From NCBI RefSeq assembly GCF_051020765.1, contig NC_134934.1, forward strand, positions 2,418,001 to 2,482,000: 64,000 nt of DNA, in the 5' to 3' direction. The position numbers were made by a program, and so were the translations under genes. How positions within the stretch are numbered: position 1 is the first letter of the stretch; every line of letters starts with the position of its first letter. Source of the DNA: Lasioglossum baleicum (Eukaryota > Arthropoda > Insecta > Hymenoptera > Halictidae). Of this stretch, positions 12,928 through 25,698 are shown in pieces. The notes below the pieces were generated by a model that saw only the letters and a list, made by a program, of their open reading frames with translations, was not told where the DNA came from and did no database searches.

Positions 12928-12990
12928 CACTTCAGTTTGTTGCAATTCAGATAGAAAATTTTTATTTTGCATGAAGATCCGCTGTGTAGT
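12928..12990. mobile_element. TAGACTGCGG-family MITE end fragment
   Basis: Contains CAGTTTGTTGCAATTCAG and TTTTGCATGAAGATCCGC, the reverse complement of the family's left end and its conserved TGAATTGCAACAAACTG block. The opposite terminus is not visible. Confidence 0.5.
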
Positions 12991-13725
12991 TATGAACATT
13001 GGTATTCTTTCTATGTATCTGCTTCGCTGTGAAGAGCGTGATTATGAACTTCTTCGAGTATGTAATAGTTTACAATCTATGGCTGTTACCAAGACGTTCA
13101 AGACAAGGCATGTTAACAAACAGAAGACAGTACCTCGCTGACTGTAAACCGAGCAACAAGCACATTTAATAAACAAGTTTCATAAAAAGCCGTACAAGTA
13201 GGAATTTCAAGGATCTTACGAAAATCGATTTTTCGAACCCGTTGCAGCAGAACGTTCCATTAAAACGACACTATGATAGATTGTAGAATCGGGGACAGAT
13301 AAAGACGGGTGAGAATGGTTTGCACATTGGCTGGGCAAGGGTTAACGGAGCTTACTTCTCGGGGAGCGATCGGTGCCAGCCGTGATTCGATTAACCGTGT
13401 TCGATAAATCGACGGGAAAGTCTTCGGGACGATGGAAACCAATATTTATACCGGAATGACATCGGTCCGAGCTCGCAAGCTGACCCCGGAAGGGGTTCCA
13501 TCGATCCGGTAGATACACATCGAGGCATTCTTCGGCCGGTCGGGATTAGCATTTAATATAACTAATCCGACCGTTGTTTTCCTTTGGCCGGAACCGATCA
13601 GCTTGAATCTCTTTCCAATCTGTTTTAGATTTGCCGCGTATGCATAATTCATAACCGCCGGGAGCTTGTTATTCAAAGGCAATCCGAATATGGAGTTGTC
13701 AGCGGATAGACCGACAGAGATAGAG

Positions 13726-13768
13726 AGGGTAAGAGAGGAAGAGTGAGAGAGAGAGAGAGACAGAGAGT
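13726..13768 (+). repeat. (AG)n imperfect microsatellite
   Basis: Purine-rich AG repeat with several interruptions, including one CAG step at its right part. Confidence 0.75.
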
Positions 13769-13950
13769 CAGCATAGAATTGCCGCGAACAATTTAATACT
13801 TTGGCAGCCGCCGGTGATAATTCAATCGCGAGGTGCGGCAGTCTTAATGTTTACGCCGCTGCGTAACATCTGCGGAACGTATTAATCAGCGGAGCCATTA
13901 GTCAGCGTGCCAAGTGTAAAACGCGCGAACAATCCAGCAGCGATCCACCT

Positions 13951-14112
13951 TAATTAATTAAGTTGCCGGTCGAAAGACGATTTCCGGCCCGCTTTGCGTC
14001 TATCCGCCTTGCGCTTTTTCCTATCGCGCTTCTTTCGCAACCGCGCCCGCGAATAAATCCTCGAACACTCTAATTGCGCGATCATCGCGTCGAATATTTA
14101 TGGCAAAATTTA
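13951..14112 (+). repeat. diverged direct duplication, copy 1
   Basis: Shares ordered blocks with 14193-14382: TTAATTAATTAA, AACGATTTCC-like (GACGATTTCCGGCCCGC), AATAAATC-TCGAACAC, CTAATTGCGCGATCATCGCG and ATATTTA...AATTT. Spacing differs by small indels. Confidence 0.65.
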
Positions 14113-14192
14113 TTTTCAATATTCAGACATTCGGAAATTGCAATTTTATTTCGACCTAAAGTGAAAGATGAACATTCGTGTGTAGCAAGTGG

Positions 14193-14382
14193 TTAATTAA
14201 TTAAATTGCAGTTTAAAAAACGATTTCCAGCCCATTTTGCTTTCAACCCCCCATCGCCCAGCTTCCTATGAATTTATTTTTGTGCGTTTCGAAAGCGAAA
14301 ACCGTGCTAATAAATCGTCGAACACCGCGCGAGTCTAATTGCGCGATGATCGCGCCGTATATTTACGCGGGTGGAATTTGTT
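14193..14382 (+). repeat. diverged direct duplication, copy 2
   Basis: Second copy of the 13951-14112 unit: TTAATTAATTAAATTG, ACGATTTCCAGCCCATTTTG, AATAAATCGTCGAACACCG, CTAATTGCGCGATGATCGCG. The CGCGATSATCGCG core is near-palindromic in both copies. Confidence 0.65.
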
Positions 14383-14850
14383 TTTTAATTTTTGGACGGC
14401 GCGCGTATAAATCCTTATCCGTTGGACGCGACACGGCTGAAATATAAATACCAACGGCTCCTGTTCGATCCAGCGAATCTATTCGAGCCGCGTCTAGCCG
14501 CCGGAGGCATGGAGGAGGACAGGCGAAACGCGGTTACGCGAATCTCTTTCGCGAGATTTATGACCCGGTGGCAGTTTCGAAATTCAGTATAGTATCTGCG
14601 TGGACGGGACGCCGTGCGACGCCGCTCGACGAGACGTGTCGCAACAGAAACGCTGTGCCACCCTCTGCCGTCTCGCGAAATAAAGCGGAAACTGTGCGCG
14701 GTGTCTGTCGAATAGCTACTCGCGATTCCGCACCAGTCGGCGAAATGTTCAACTTACAGTCTCGTGTAATTGCGGCTGCGGGAACGCTGCCGCTAAAGCG
14801 TCTTTAACTAAAGATGCTGGATACGTACTGCTCCCAGTGTGTCATTTAAC

Positions 14851-15105
14851 ATTTAAACTTGAACGCCACTTACAAAGACGTGGTACGAGAATCGTCAGAA
14901 GAATAACAAAATATATTCATTGTATGGTTCGCACAGTATGATTTTTACAATGCCACCTGAGAAAGACATGGTAGAAAAACGTCGGGAGAATTAAAAACAT
15001 ACTGTACGGTTCGTGAAGTATCATTTAAAATTTCACTTAAAATAACGTGATACAGAAACGTCGGAGGAATTAAAAAGGGTATTTATTGTATAGTTTGTGT
15101 ACTTG
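14851..15105 (+). repeat. degenerate tandem repeat, three units of 82-90 bp
   Basis: Units at 14851-14940, 14941-15022 and 15023-15105. Each runs ATTT-A-A, then CCACTTA/CCACCTGA/TCACTTA, an ACGTGGTAC or ACGTGATAC-like block, AACGTCGG(A/G)-GAATTAA (AATCGTCAGAAGAAT in unit 1), and TGTATGGTTCGCACAGTATG-like endings. Non-coding and AT-rich. Confidence 0.7.
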
Positions 15106-15317
15106 TTAAAATTAGTAAAAGGGAGAATACAGTTTCATTCAATTCCAGCGATAGGTTTAAATCGTTGTACCCCTAACAGCGGTTAGAATGAAAAGCTGAC
15201 GCGAATGCGGCCCGTCCGGTGAATAACGGGCTGCAATCTCTATTTCGACGAGACACTCGTAATTATCGAAATGCGGGTGTCGCTCGGAATCGATCATTTC
15301 CCTTTAAAACAAAAAAG

Positions 15318-15352
15318 AGATAGATCGAGAGAGGGAGAGAGAGGGAGAGAGA
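15318..15352 (+). repeat. (AG)n / AGGG imperfect microsatellite
   Basis: GAGAGAGGG-type units following GATAGATC. Confidence 0.75.
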
Positions 15353-18300
15353 TTGTGGATGTCGACGAGAGCAAGCTTCATTATTCGCCGGTAATATTTA
15401 CTCGCTAGTTTTCATCGAGTCTCGCGGTCTCTTCGCTCCGTGAACTTTTATTAATACCAGGGTGCCGAGTATCATGAGCGCGACATCGCGTGGCGCTGAT
15501 GTTTCCCGGTGAATTTTAATAAAATCAAAGGTCCTGAAGGCCGACGCGATATGCGAGAGACGAGGCGTCGCGACGCTATGCGATACCTGAACGATCTCGC
15601 CCGAGCCTTTGTGCGCGTGTTTTCCGCCTCCGCGTTTTCCATCGCCGGGAAATTTCTATGTCGGAACCGGCGACCGTAGACGTCACTCAATAATCACCTG
15701 GCATCGTTATTTCATCGATAGAGAACACTTTCACCGTAGAACTTAATGTTTATGTTTAATTATCGCCGCGCATCCGTGTCTCTCTTCGCATCCGTCCCGA
15801 CGACGATGCTATTTGCGACAGAATACTGAATACATCTACGGAAATATAGAGTACCAGTTTGCCTAGTTAGCCGGAGCTAGTTCCAGTTGAAAATTAAACA
15901 TTTCTTCCTACAATAATACCATTGCAAAACCATGAACATTGCTCGGTATAATGTGTATGTGGTAATGAACGAGTTAATATTTCAGACTGGAAAGTGGCAT
16001 AGGTGTCGAACAACACAAGAGTCGTGTCGAGTAGGTGTGAAAGGGCGTGCTCAGCGAGCGTATCGCGGAAAATAGAATCGTTTTCCCTGTTTTCTCTCGC
16101 GCCTCTCGGCTCTCTCGTTCGGGCCAGGTGTATCTTTTTGGCGGTGCGACAGGATTTTTGGCTCGCGATCAAGACTCGAATGTTTTGGCTAGCCGTGTAC
16201 TGCCACGGTACCGTCTTGTCTGCCGTGCTGCTGCTTGTCTCGAACAGAGGGAAGAGAAGAGAAGAGGGGCCGAGTTTTATTTTGTCTTCGCGAACGCGGC
16301 CAGGGACGTAACGCGATCCCCAGACACCCCGTACCCGCCTCCCGGCAATATTTCTTACCCACAGACTACATCGACTTTCCTACCTTTGCTTCTCGATTGC
16401 CTCTCGCAACCAGAAATATCGAATCGTTACGCAATTGTACTGAAAATTGTAGGTGAGTGCAATCACCTTAGAGATTTTATATATTTCCAAAGAAATCGAG
16501 AGACCTGCAACTGCAAACTTGCAGAAACTTGAACATTTAAGAAATAAAGTTATGCTGTTTGTTGCTGTGCATGTAAATCGAAAGTCTAATCGAAGTCTTT
16601 AGTCTTCTATATAAAAAATGAGTGATTTTTATCACGTTCAGTGTTTCATTTTCAAAATATAAGAAAATTTCTTACGGCTTGTTACCGTGTACACGTTTTC
16701 GTGCACTTTAAAACTGTACGAACACTAAAAATGCATAGAGATCCGCAGTCCACTGACGATACATAATAAAATTGGTGGCGTGTGTCACGTCCTACTGTAT
16801 CTTCTTCTAGAAATATACAACGAAAATCGCATTATTTATCGGTTGACCTATAACCACCCCTAGAACTCACCAGCCCGATTAAAAATTCATCTCCAGTAGA
16901 GAAACCTATGCATAATCGAAAATTGTGTCACCTGCACCGCAATAACATTCATTCCTGCAATAAATCCTGCGTTCGGAATAAATAAAACAGTTTGTGGAGG
17001 TGGTATAAGGGCTCGTGGAGAAACGGGACACTTTATTCGTGTATTTCCACGGCGGCAGCAAATCCTTGGGCGTAGTTTTGACACCGTGAACGGCACTGGC
17101 TCGTCTAGCGTGCTCACGCGTCCGGAAAAAGCACCGGGCGAGAGAAAGATTTCGCACGAAAGCAGAAACGCGACGACACGATGCGTCGTGGAGAGAGGGA
17201 GAGGAGAGAGCGAGGTCAGGAGAGGAGAGGAGAGGAGAGACGGGGCTCTATTTTGTCTTCGCGCGGAGACACGTTCAGACAGGGGCGTAACTCCCCCAGT
17301 TGGGTGCCTCTGGTACTCGTCGCGCGTCCCTCGGCCCCTCGACCGACGTATATTTTCGTCGCCGTTGGTTCCCCGCCGCCGATTTGCTGGAGTTTTATGT
17401 GTCAAAACGCGTTATCGTATTGGTTGCACGTTCGTTGACGCGCGACGGCTGAAGGAGCCACGATTTTCCATCCTCGCAAAGCCGATTCCGCGCTCCCTCC
17501 GCTGCGCCGCGCCGCGTCGTCGTCGAGAAAAGAGTGTCGCCGACACGCGTCGGAATTTTCCACGATGTCGCCGGGAATTCTCCACGACCCGGCGAGGATT
17601 GACTAAGTGGATCCGGTTAGAAGAACATCGAGTGGCTTACCGAGACGCCACTCTTCCGTCACGTTCACGTTCCCAACAGAGAACACGACGGAGACGACGA
17701 GGACGCGCTTTCAGGTATCGTCCCAACCCGATCGAAACGCTTCCTCCGCGATTCCGCGAATAAAATAACTATCCGGATCGATCTCGAGGACTGGGCCGGC
17801 CTGATTGAGCATCCGGATATTTGGTGGAGAAATATTTCATCCCGGAGTCACGCATCTCTAAGAAATATTAATTAGCTGGACCAATTAACACTGTACCTAC
17901 ATGAAGTTTCATTGCTTAAAATTTTGGGGAAAAATATTATTAATCATTTAACTGGATTCGGTATTTTACGGAGAACCAGGAAAAAAATTATTTTCTCCTT
18001 TTTAGTGCATTTTAGTATAAGCGTGCTTTTAAACATTTTTTAAATATATTTTTTATATTTTAGATCTTCTACACCGATTACAATTTTACGGAACCCTTGT
18101 GGTTGTCTACCGATTGAAACTGAGACCGTTAACGCTTAAAGGGAAAACTGTTAACACGATTTAACAACCCTCAATTCCAAGAGGCGTTAAACGCAAGAAT
18201 GCGCGGTTACCCATGGATTACTATACTTTTCCTCCGTAAAAGCTAAATAGTAGGAAACCAGAAAGGTCCTCGAAGAATAGGCTGGCGTGCTGTGCAAGAA

Positions 18301-18370
18301 TATTTCCGAAGGCACGCGGGGGTGTGCGTTGCTGGGAATCATAAAAATTTCTGCGTTTTAATGGCCAAAC

Positions 18371-18377
18371 AAGAGAG

Positions 18378-18408
<31 letters not shown>
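18371..18408 (+). repeat. (AG)n microsatellite
   Basis: About 19 AG units with a single C interruption. Confidence 0.9.
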
Positions 18409-18411
<3 letters not shown>

Positions 18412-19291
18412 GATTGCCAGAGGGGTAGTTGCGTCTCGGTTAATGAAGACTGTAACCTAAATGCAAATAGGTGACCGACAACTGTTTAGCAATGTATATG
18501 GATGAGTGGGGAAGTTTGCTTTGCTCGGCATGAATATGGAGATGATAGTTTAATTATATGTCACGAGTTCGCGTGTTGTTCGGATATTCGCCGGTGGTAA
18601 ACGTACCTCCGCAATTTGGACGGTCTCGTCGCTGCTGCTTTTATTAATTTCGTCCCATTGAACGGTCGACGATTAACGGGGAATTTCGGGATGGTTTTGG
18701 ACAGAGCTCTGTCTGTGTCTGTGTGTGTGTATGGAAACGCACGTTGAATTCGCGAGCGATGCGCCGCGCCGCGTCACAAAGGGATGAGACCTGGGACCTG
18801 GGAAATCCAATATTCCGGCCAGGCATATGGACGGCCGTCTGGTTTTCTCCGAGTTTCGACGACGTAAAGGTGTCGCGTAAGCTCGTTAAGAATCGCGGTG
18901 ATAATCCGCGGGACCCGGGGACCCTTTGAAACGGATACCGGGCGACGAGCTTAGTCGCCGTTAATGTTCGTCCCCGTATTTGCGCTAGCCAACCCCCCGT
19001 CTAAATAAATCATTATCAGAGAGTAGACCGGGCCGCTCTTTGAATAATACAGAGTCCCGGCAAGAGGGTGGACCGCTGGATTTTAGGTGGCTTAACGGCG
19101 TAACGGAGCTCGCGAATAGCCTCGAGCCACCGTGGTTTTCCGGGATTAATTGTCCATTCATAAGCTTCCTACTCGATACAGGGAATGGAAAGAACGCGTG
19201 CCGATGAACACCCTTCGCACGGTCTAGGATTATGGCGTTTTTGGGTTTTGTTACGTACGGCCCTGGAGGACCACACTCGGCTATTCATCAG

Positions 19292-19492
19292 TAGACTGCG
19301 GATCTTCATGAAAAATAAAAATTTTTTACCTGAATTGCAACAAACTGGAGTGAATTAGACATTTATTTTCTTCCTCATTCTGTATAGTAGGTTGAGCATA
19401 ATATAAAAGTATGTTCAAATTTTTCTAATATTTTTGCTATTTTAAATTACACCCACTTATTTTTGTCATAAATGCATAAAATCCCCAGTCTA
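19292..19492 (+). mobile_element. TAGACTGCGG-family MITE, full length
   Basis: The best full copy, 201 bp. Left end TAGACTGCGGATCTTCATG, right end GCATAAAATCCCCAGTCTA. The inverted repeats are about 19 bp, and the outer TA on each side is probably the target duplication. The interior has the conserved TGAATTGCAACAAACTGGAG block near the left and GTCATAAATGCATAAAAT near the right. No open frame. Confidence 0.8.
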
Positions 19493-22400
19493 TTTATCAG
19501 TGTTGCATCAATGACCAATAAGCCACAGTCAGTCGTCTGTTCTTCAAACTTGTAACGAAAATAGGTCTCCGCCTCCGTATCCGTGAAGAAAAATCACCGT
19601 GAAAGATTGCAGTCGCGATCACCGTGTTGATGCATAGATGATGCAACGAAGACATTCGGTGCATGATTCAGTGAACTTTCGGTGTGTTACGCAGAGTCGT
19701 CGGCGGTGCTTTCAAAGATGTTTCAAGGTTTCCCGTCGATTTAAATTCGTTTTAGCCGGCGACTGCGACAACATTTTCGGCGTCTGATCTTTACAGGAGT
19801 AAATTGCACGGAGGAGGAAGGAGAGAACCCGAATAAGAGAGAGAGAGAGAGAGGTGGGTAGGGCGACGCAGTGGGACCATCGCAGCTCGGCGCCCGGAGG
19901 TACGAGGAGCAACCCTCTGGATGAATTATTAGGTTGCACGGAGTACCCTGGAGTCCCGACCGCCGGCCGTTTAAGTTTTCACGAGAGACTCGATTCACGT
20001 TTAACGAGGTTCGTCCTCAAACGGGCACAAAGAAACGCGTCTCTGCGCGGTCAAGCGTCGCTGTCCGATCCCGTCCACCGACCAGAAACACGACTCCCTC
20101 TCTCTTTCCCTCTTTTCTGTCTCTTGCTACTTCTAATTACGACAGCCGCGGGAAGAATACAGTCTGGGTACGAGTTCGGTGGAGGGAAAGCTCGTTCTCG
20201 AAAGGTTCGTTCCCAATGAAATGGGAGTAGGTGTGCTGCCTTAGGCAGAAAAATCAAATTTTTTTATTTACTGATCTAACCCGAAGAACCTAGAAAGTCA
20301 TCAGAACGATACTATTACCAATTTGTCCATTATGCATCGAACGTAATAGAATTTGTTTAACACACAACAAGAATAATACTTCTAGACCAGGTCTGTGACC
20401 TCGTGCACTTGTTCCCAGTGATATTCAGAACACAACTCATGCTAACACGCATTTACAGTATGCTGCACAATGTCGCGCGTAACTTGCAAAGGCAACGTAA
20501 CTGTTCTCTAGCCAGAAAATTATGAAGACAAATGAATAAAGATTTCCTTAATTGTTAGGGGACTGTCTCTGTACTACTCGCATAGCGGTGGAAGTTGGTA
20601 AGCTAATAACTAGACTAACTAGACTAATCTCTTCTTCAGTCGCAATGACCTCTGTAGATACAGAATTCATAAAAATCGTACCAAATTGTATTGAATTTCG
20701 TACACAATATTTTTTGAACATTTTCAAATACGTGAACTAGGCCGGCTAGGAAATTCAAAGAAAAACAATGCATTTCCGTTGACGGAAAGTCGTTCCGTCG
20801 AAACTCCGCGAAATCATTACATGTTTTAGTAACATTTATATTTAGTGGATGACACGATATTATAGTGCGAGGGGTGAAAATTCTGCAGCCTACTGCAATT
20901 TCTAAAAATGATTCGTGCAAACGCATGTTCGGGAGCGCTCTGACACGTTTTGCATCGGTGTTCGGCGATCGTCGCGGAGTTCCATATTTGCCGAGGAACG
21001 CGGAGATTCGCGTTTCGAATATTTCGTCGATGCGCACTGGTGATCCCGGTGATACCGAGTTGCGGGGGTGGCGGGATAGGTACGCGCAGCCCGCGCGCTA
21101 CACCAGGGTGTCACATATTTCTCGCGTCACGAAGCTCTGTTGCGCCCGTTTATCTCTCAATTACGCGCCAACTGGCCGGACCGCGAAAGGAATGCGAGAT
21201 TGCACGGCGAGGATCGCGCTATTGCCGATGCATTCTTGTGCAACGAGTAGCTGGCTCGCTTACAAAGACATGCAACCAGCGAACAACGAACGTACCGACT
21301 CGCCAGACACTCTACCATTATGGGTGCTCGACTATCTCCGCTGTCAAAGCTGTCCCCGGTGTATCAACACTTTGACTGCCTTGTACGGTATGTGTGGGTG
21401 ACACGAATTTCCTGTCAAACTTTGAGATCTATTTTTATTGCAGTCTCTTTGGTACAATTTGCTGGGATGTATATACGGCAGGCATTTCTATAGAAAACAT
21501 TCGAACAGTGAAGGTAGACAAACAAATGGTGGTAACGAACGCCAAGTCAGACAATTTTTATGTTGCATGAAAATCCGCTGTCTAGTTCTTATACATAGAC
21601 ACAAGAAAGTTTTCAACAATTCTGCTGATTTCGAGAAACTACCAGCGAGACACCGCCCACGGTATCAAATATGCAGACTAAAGGCTCCTAGAGTCCGGCA
21701 AGCAACGCTCGATCAGTGTCTCGAGGACATAGTTGATACTTCCGGGTATGCGACCACGTAACCCAGCTATTTGTTGCATCGGGCCAAGTTCCTCCGGACA
21801 CGGTGCAGCGGGTGAGTTTTTCAGCGAGTAATTAAAGCGTCGCAGAAGCAGGACGACAATTACAGCGCCTCTGCTAGGTTAGTCTACTTCTTCCGAGGGT
21901 AACCGGGTGCATACCTGGTGCGCCACGATCACCTAAACCAGCGAAAATACGAGGAGCGCGACTGCAATTTTCCCGGAGTGTCTCGGAAACCGCTGGCTTA
22001 TTGTCTATTCGGGCGGCGCTCAGTGCCGACTAAATTCAAGGTGTCGGCCGCAGACGGTTTACAACTGAGGAAAACGATCGCGGGCCGCATTCCCGCCGCG
22101 TTACAAGATCTGCTCGCTTCCGGCTAACCGCGGAACGCGCCGATCTAACTGCAGGACACGATCTTAACCCTTTGTCCTTCGACCGGCGAGAAACTTTGCA
22201 AAAATCGGCCCCGGTGTTCGCCGTTGGAAATGTCTTCATGTGGATACGTTATTCTAATAAACTACACTTTATTAGTACAATATTATAAAGGTGTTGCTCT
22301 AAATAACGACATAGTGTTTCCGCGTATCCTGTATTAATTTATGTGTAAATAGTAACAGTGAAAGCTATTCTATATATGTTGACTTTATTCGCATTTCTTC

Positions 22401-23123
22401 AAAAATTATCTTTTCACAAAGTTATCACAGTTCGAATATTGACAATTTTTCGAGGATGGGAAAGTTTAGTGTACGAAATGAATTTTTGCAATTTATGTGA
22501 AATCAAAATTTTCTACTCGAATGGCATAGAATTGGAGTGGAATAGAAATTTATTTGCTTTCGCAATATGTTTAACAAGTAGGAAATAATACAAAACCATC
22601 TGAAAATTCTTCTGATGTTTTTACTGTTTTACATTGCACAGTGATCATTGCATAGTGATCACTGATGGCACGGTGTCCAGTCCAGGATTACTCGAAATCG
22701 TTCTAGAGCCACGAATAGCTGTCTTGTTTTGCGTGAATCAAGCTTTGAACAACAAAAGTGAATATTTGTACTCAGGGGGTATAACGAGTACCTACAGTGT
22801 CCCACTCGACGCAAACACGGGACTGGTTCGCGGCCTAGTGATTGCCTAGTCGCGATCCTAATCGAGCACTCCCGCGGCCGTCGTCGTCGTCTACGGGACC
22901 ATCGAGAGAACACCCCTTTCGCCTCCCTATTTGCAATGCAACACCCACCCCCGTAATTTAGAGGAGAACGGAGGAGGTACGACGAGAGAGCCGATAAACG
23001 CGCCACCGAATTGCCTCGCTTCCTGCTCGACGAACACAACGCTTACCTTCGTAGACGCGACCGGTTTACGAACCGGAGAGCCTCGTAATATTGTCACTGG
23101 GAATCGCAAAGCTGTCGCAAGCG

Positions 23124-23126
<3 letters not shown>

Positions 23127-23165
<39 letters not shown>

Positions 23166-23172
23166 TCTCTCT
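23127..23172 (+). repeat. (CT)n microsatellite
   Basis: About 18 CT units then TTC-interrupted CT. Confidence 0.92.
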
Positions 23173-23446
23173 TGTAGCTGTACGAACGCCTCGATTAATC
23201 TGTGACGAGGCTGCGGCTGAAGAAACAGGTGAGAAAGGAGACGTTCTGTTGGTTTGTTAATGGAACTCATGTTTCCCGCTGGTGAATATGTCTGACGATG
23301 TTCTGTTTGGTTGCTTTTGATTCTTCCTCTACTACCTTGATGATCAGCGGACTCTACATGCAATATGTATAAACATCGTCCAAGTCTGTCCAGGTTACTC
23401 CAAAAAGACACACGTAAAATACGAAAAGTAAAGCAATAGTACAAAT

Positions 23447-23599
23447 TAGACTGCAGATCTTCATGCAAAATAAGTATATTTTGCATTGATTGCGGAAAGC
23501 AGGAATAACATAAAAATTGATTTCATCCCTTAACGACTTTGTTACATTGAAAGCAACATTACAACATTCTTGAATTTGGTCATAAAGATCCGCAGTCTA
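23447..23599 (+). mobile_element. TAGACTGCGG-family MITE, subtype b
   Basis: Left TAGACTGCAGATCTTCATGC, right ATAAAGATCCGCAGTCTA, 153 bp. The interior (TTGATTTCATCCCTTAACGA, ACATTACAACATTCTTGAAT) matches the copy at 51023-51224 in reverse complement. The right end abuts a short (TAA)n run. Confidence 0.8.
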
Positions 23600-24242
23600 A
23601 TAATAATAATAATAATACGAATGTGATATGTTTATTTTTACATGAAATAAAATTTGATTCGTTTGTAATCAATATTTAAGCATTATAATAAATGCAGCCA
23701 TATAAAAAATATACAAATTTTCGTTTCCCTTCTACGGTATTTTTGGGGATAAAGACGTTTTAATCGCTGTGACCGTAAAGAAAATGCTATGGCAACGGGT
23801 TAATTGCTCGCATGTAGTATATATACTTACAATCTTTAAAACTTTCAATTTAGCGTTTCAAGCGGGTAAAATCGGAAGACTTCGCAGCAATTGGCATGCC
23901 GTACCGGCTGGCTTACGAGGCGATCGAAAAATTTGTATTCGAAACCCTGGTGTTCTCCCGACGGCGCGCGGCGCGAGACATCAACGGAATTCTGCGTAGC
24001 TCGTTAAATTTGAAATTACGATGACGCAACGAACAATGGGCATGCGGGAGCGGCGCGGCGTGCACCGGGTAAATAGGCTCGACGAAATCCCTCGTCATCG
24101 GTGGGGCCAATTATCCCGGCGTTCATCGTTAAAATGATGTTTCTTCTCGTTATCGGTAACGCTGACGCTCTGTCTCCCTTTATCAATGGGTAAACGAAAA
24201 ACAATAACGACACGGACGTCGACGTGTCAACATAAACTCGTA

Positions 24243-24279
24243 GAGAGAGAAAAAGAGAAAGAGAGAGAGAGAAAGAGAG
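24243..24279 (+). repeat. (AG)n / AAAG imperfect microsatellite
   Basis: Short AG runs separated by AAAG steps. Confidence 0.8.
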
Positions 24280-25551
24280 GCAACGGGTACGCGTGCGATA
24301 ATTATGAAAATTTTCTATTCGCAGCGAAAACGCGTTCGAACATCGGCGCACACGGTTTCCGCGCGGCTATCGCGGTCCGTATCGGCTCGTATAAATATTG
24401 TTCTCGTGACAGGGAGACCGGAAAGTTCACGAGAACCAACCCCCATGGAAACGCCAAGCAACTCGAAGCTTGTCCCCGGAATCAGGGTTTCGTGCCTCGA
24501 CCGGCATAAATTTCTCTTACGTGCCAGATATAAAAAGTATTACAGCCGGCCGGGGTTTATCGTCTCGTGAAGTCGACGATGGATTCGCGAGGAAATTCTG
24601 ATTTAGCCCCGCGAAAACGATTTCGCCTCTGCGAAACTGGTGCGACACTCGCCTAACCCATCGACGCAAACTGGCACGATTTTATACAGGAGATAGCCGA
24701 ATTTTGTTTGTTTTTAATTAATTTATTTATGCAGGTCGCATCACACGTCTAGGTCATTAGCGACCACAAGAGTTAGTACATATGATTAAACATAGTTATA
24801 AGGACATTATACTTATAATATAAGCCATAACTACATTGACCACTCGACTGCAAAAACTGCTGAAGATACGCACGTCGTAAGAAATCAGGAAATTCAACGA
24901 ATAACAGCATTTCACACATTCCTGGCTAACAGGAAAGAGAGAAGGGAACGAGAGTGCTGAAGAACTAGAGAAAAGCGTAGGATTTCAGCTCACCGATGTT
25001 GCAGAGCTCGTTCCCGTGACCTCTCGAGCCCCAGCTTTTCTTCTGTCCCGTTTTTCCCCCAGTTCTCACATAACCCTGGCCCATATACGCGGAATTCAGT
25101 CTCATTCTTGTCGCCCACGCACAAAAGCTCGCACACAAAGGGACCGATATACAGTTGCCGGAAGGCGTGAGATCCTCTCGACGGGCGACGGATGCCGAGC
25201 GGAGTCTTTCGCCTTTCAAACGCCTGTTATTTTAACAGGAAGCGCGAAGCTGAAGCTGAAAGGATGAAAATGTCGGGACGCGCACGCAAGTCGCGTCTTT
25301 GATATGGTTCGCGGCAGAATTAACCGCGAGAAGATTATCCGTACCGTGTGCACAGAGTTGTTACGGGTTTCTATCACCACTGTGCACCAGGAATCGGAAA
25401 CAATGAAAATCCTCTACGATGTGGGTTTGTATGATCTTTGATGGCATGCATGATGTGGACGACTCTTTTCAACGTATGTTTTCAACCATCTTTAAGTAAA
25501 TTGTATGTTCATTAAAGAAGATTCTAAGAATATCGTTTAAAATGTAAATGA

Positions 25552-25654
25552 TTAACCCTTTGGACTCGAAGCAATTTTAATTCGAAAAACAAGATCATTT
25601 TTATTTTATGTAGTCTGTTTTACTCAGAGTTACCATTCGAGTGCAAAGGGTTAA
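25552..25654. mobile_element. TTAA-flanked MITE, piggyBac-like
   Basis: 103 bp with both ends at TTAA. Left TTAACCCTTTGGACTCGAA and right TTCGAGTGCAAAGGGTTAA form a 19-bp inverted repeat with one mismatch. A TTAA duplication followed by CCC is the piggyBac superfamily pattern. It is too short to code for anything. Confidence 0.75.
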
Positions 25655-25664
25655 AGATTCGAGA

Positions 25665-25698
25665 AACGTTTTTATTCTGCATTAAGATCCGCGGTCTG
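25665..25698. mobile_element. TAGACTGCGG-family MITE end fragment
   Basis: TTTTTATTCTGCATTAAGAT followed by CCGCGGTCTGG is a single right-type end, 11 bases after the TTAA-flanked element at 25552-25654. Confidence 0.45.

Noticed and set aside
14851..15105. Array considered as CRISPR
   Set aside because: Units are diverged along their whole length with no constant repeat and unique spacer pattern, and the genome is eukaryotic.
17086..17763. 225-codon plus-strand open frame
   Set aside because: Very Arg-rich, in a CpG-rich segment, no domain, and overlapping long frames on the opposite strand; typical of chance frames in GC-rich DNA.
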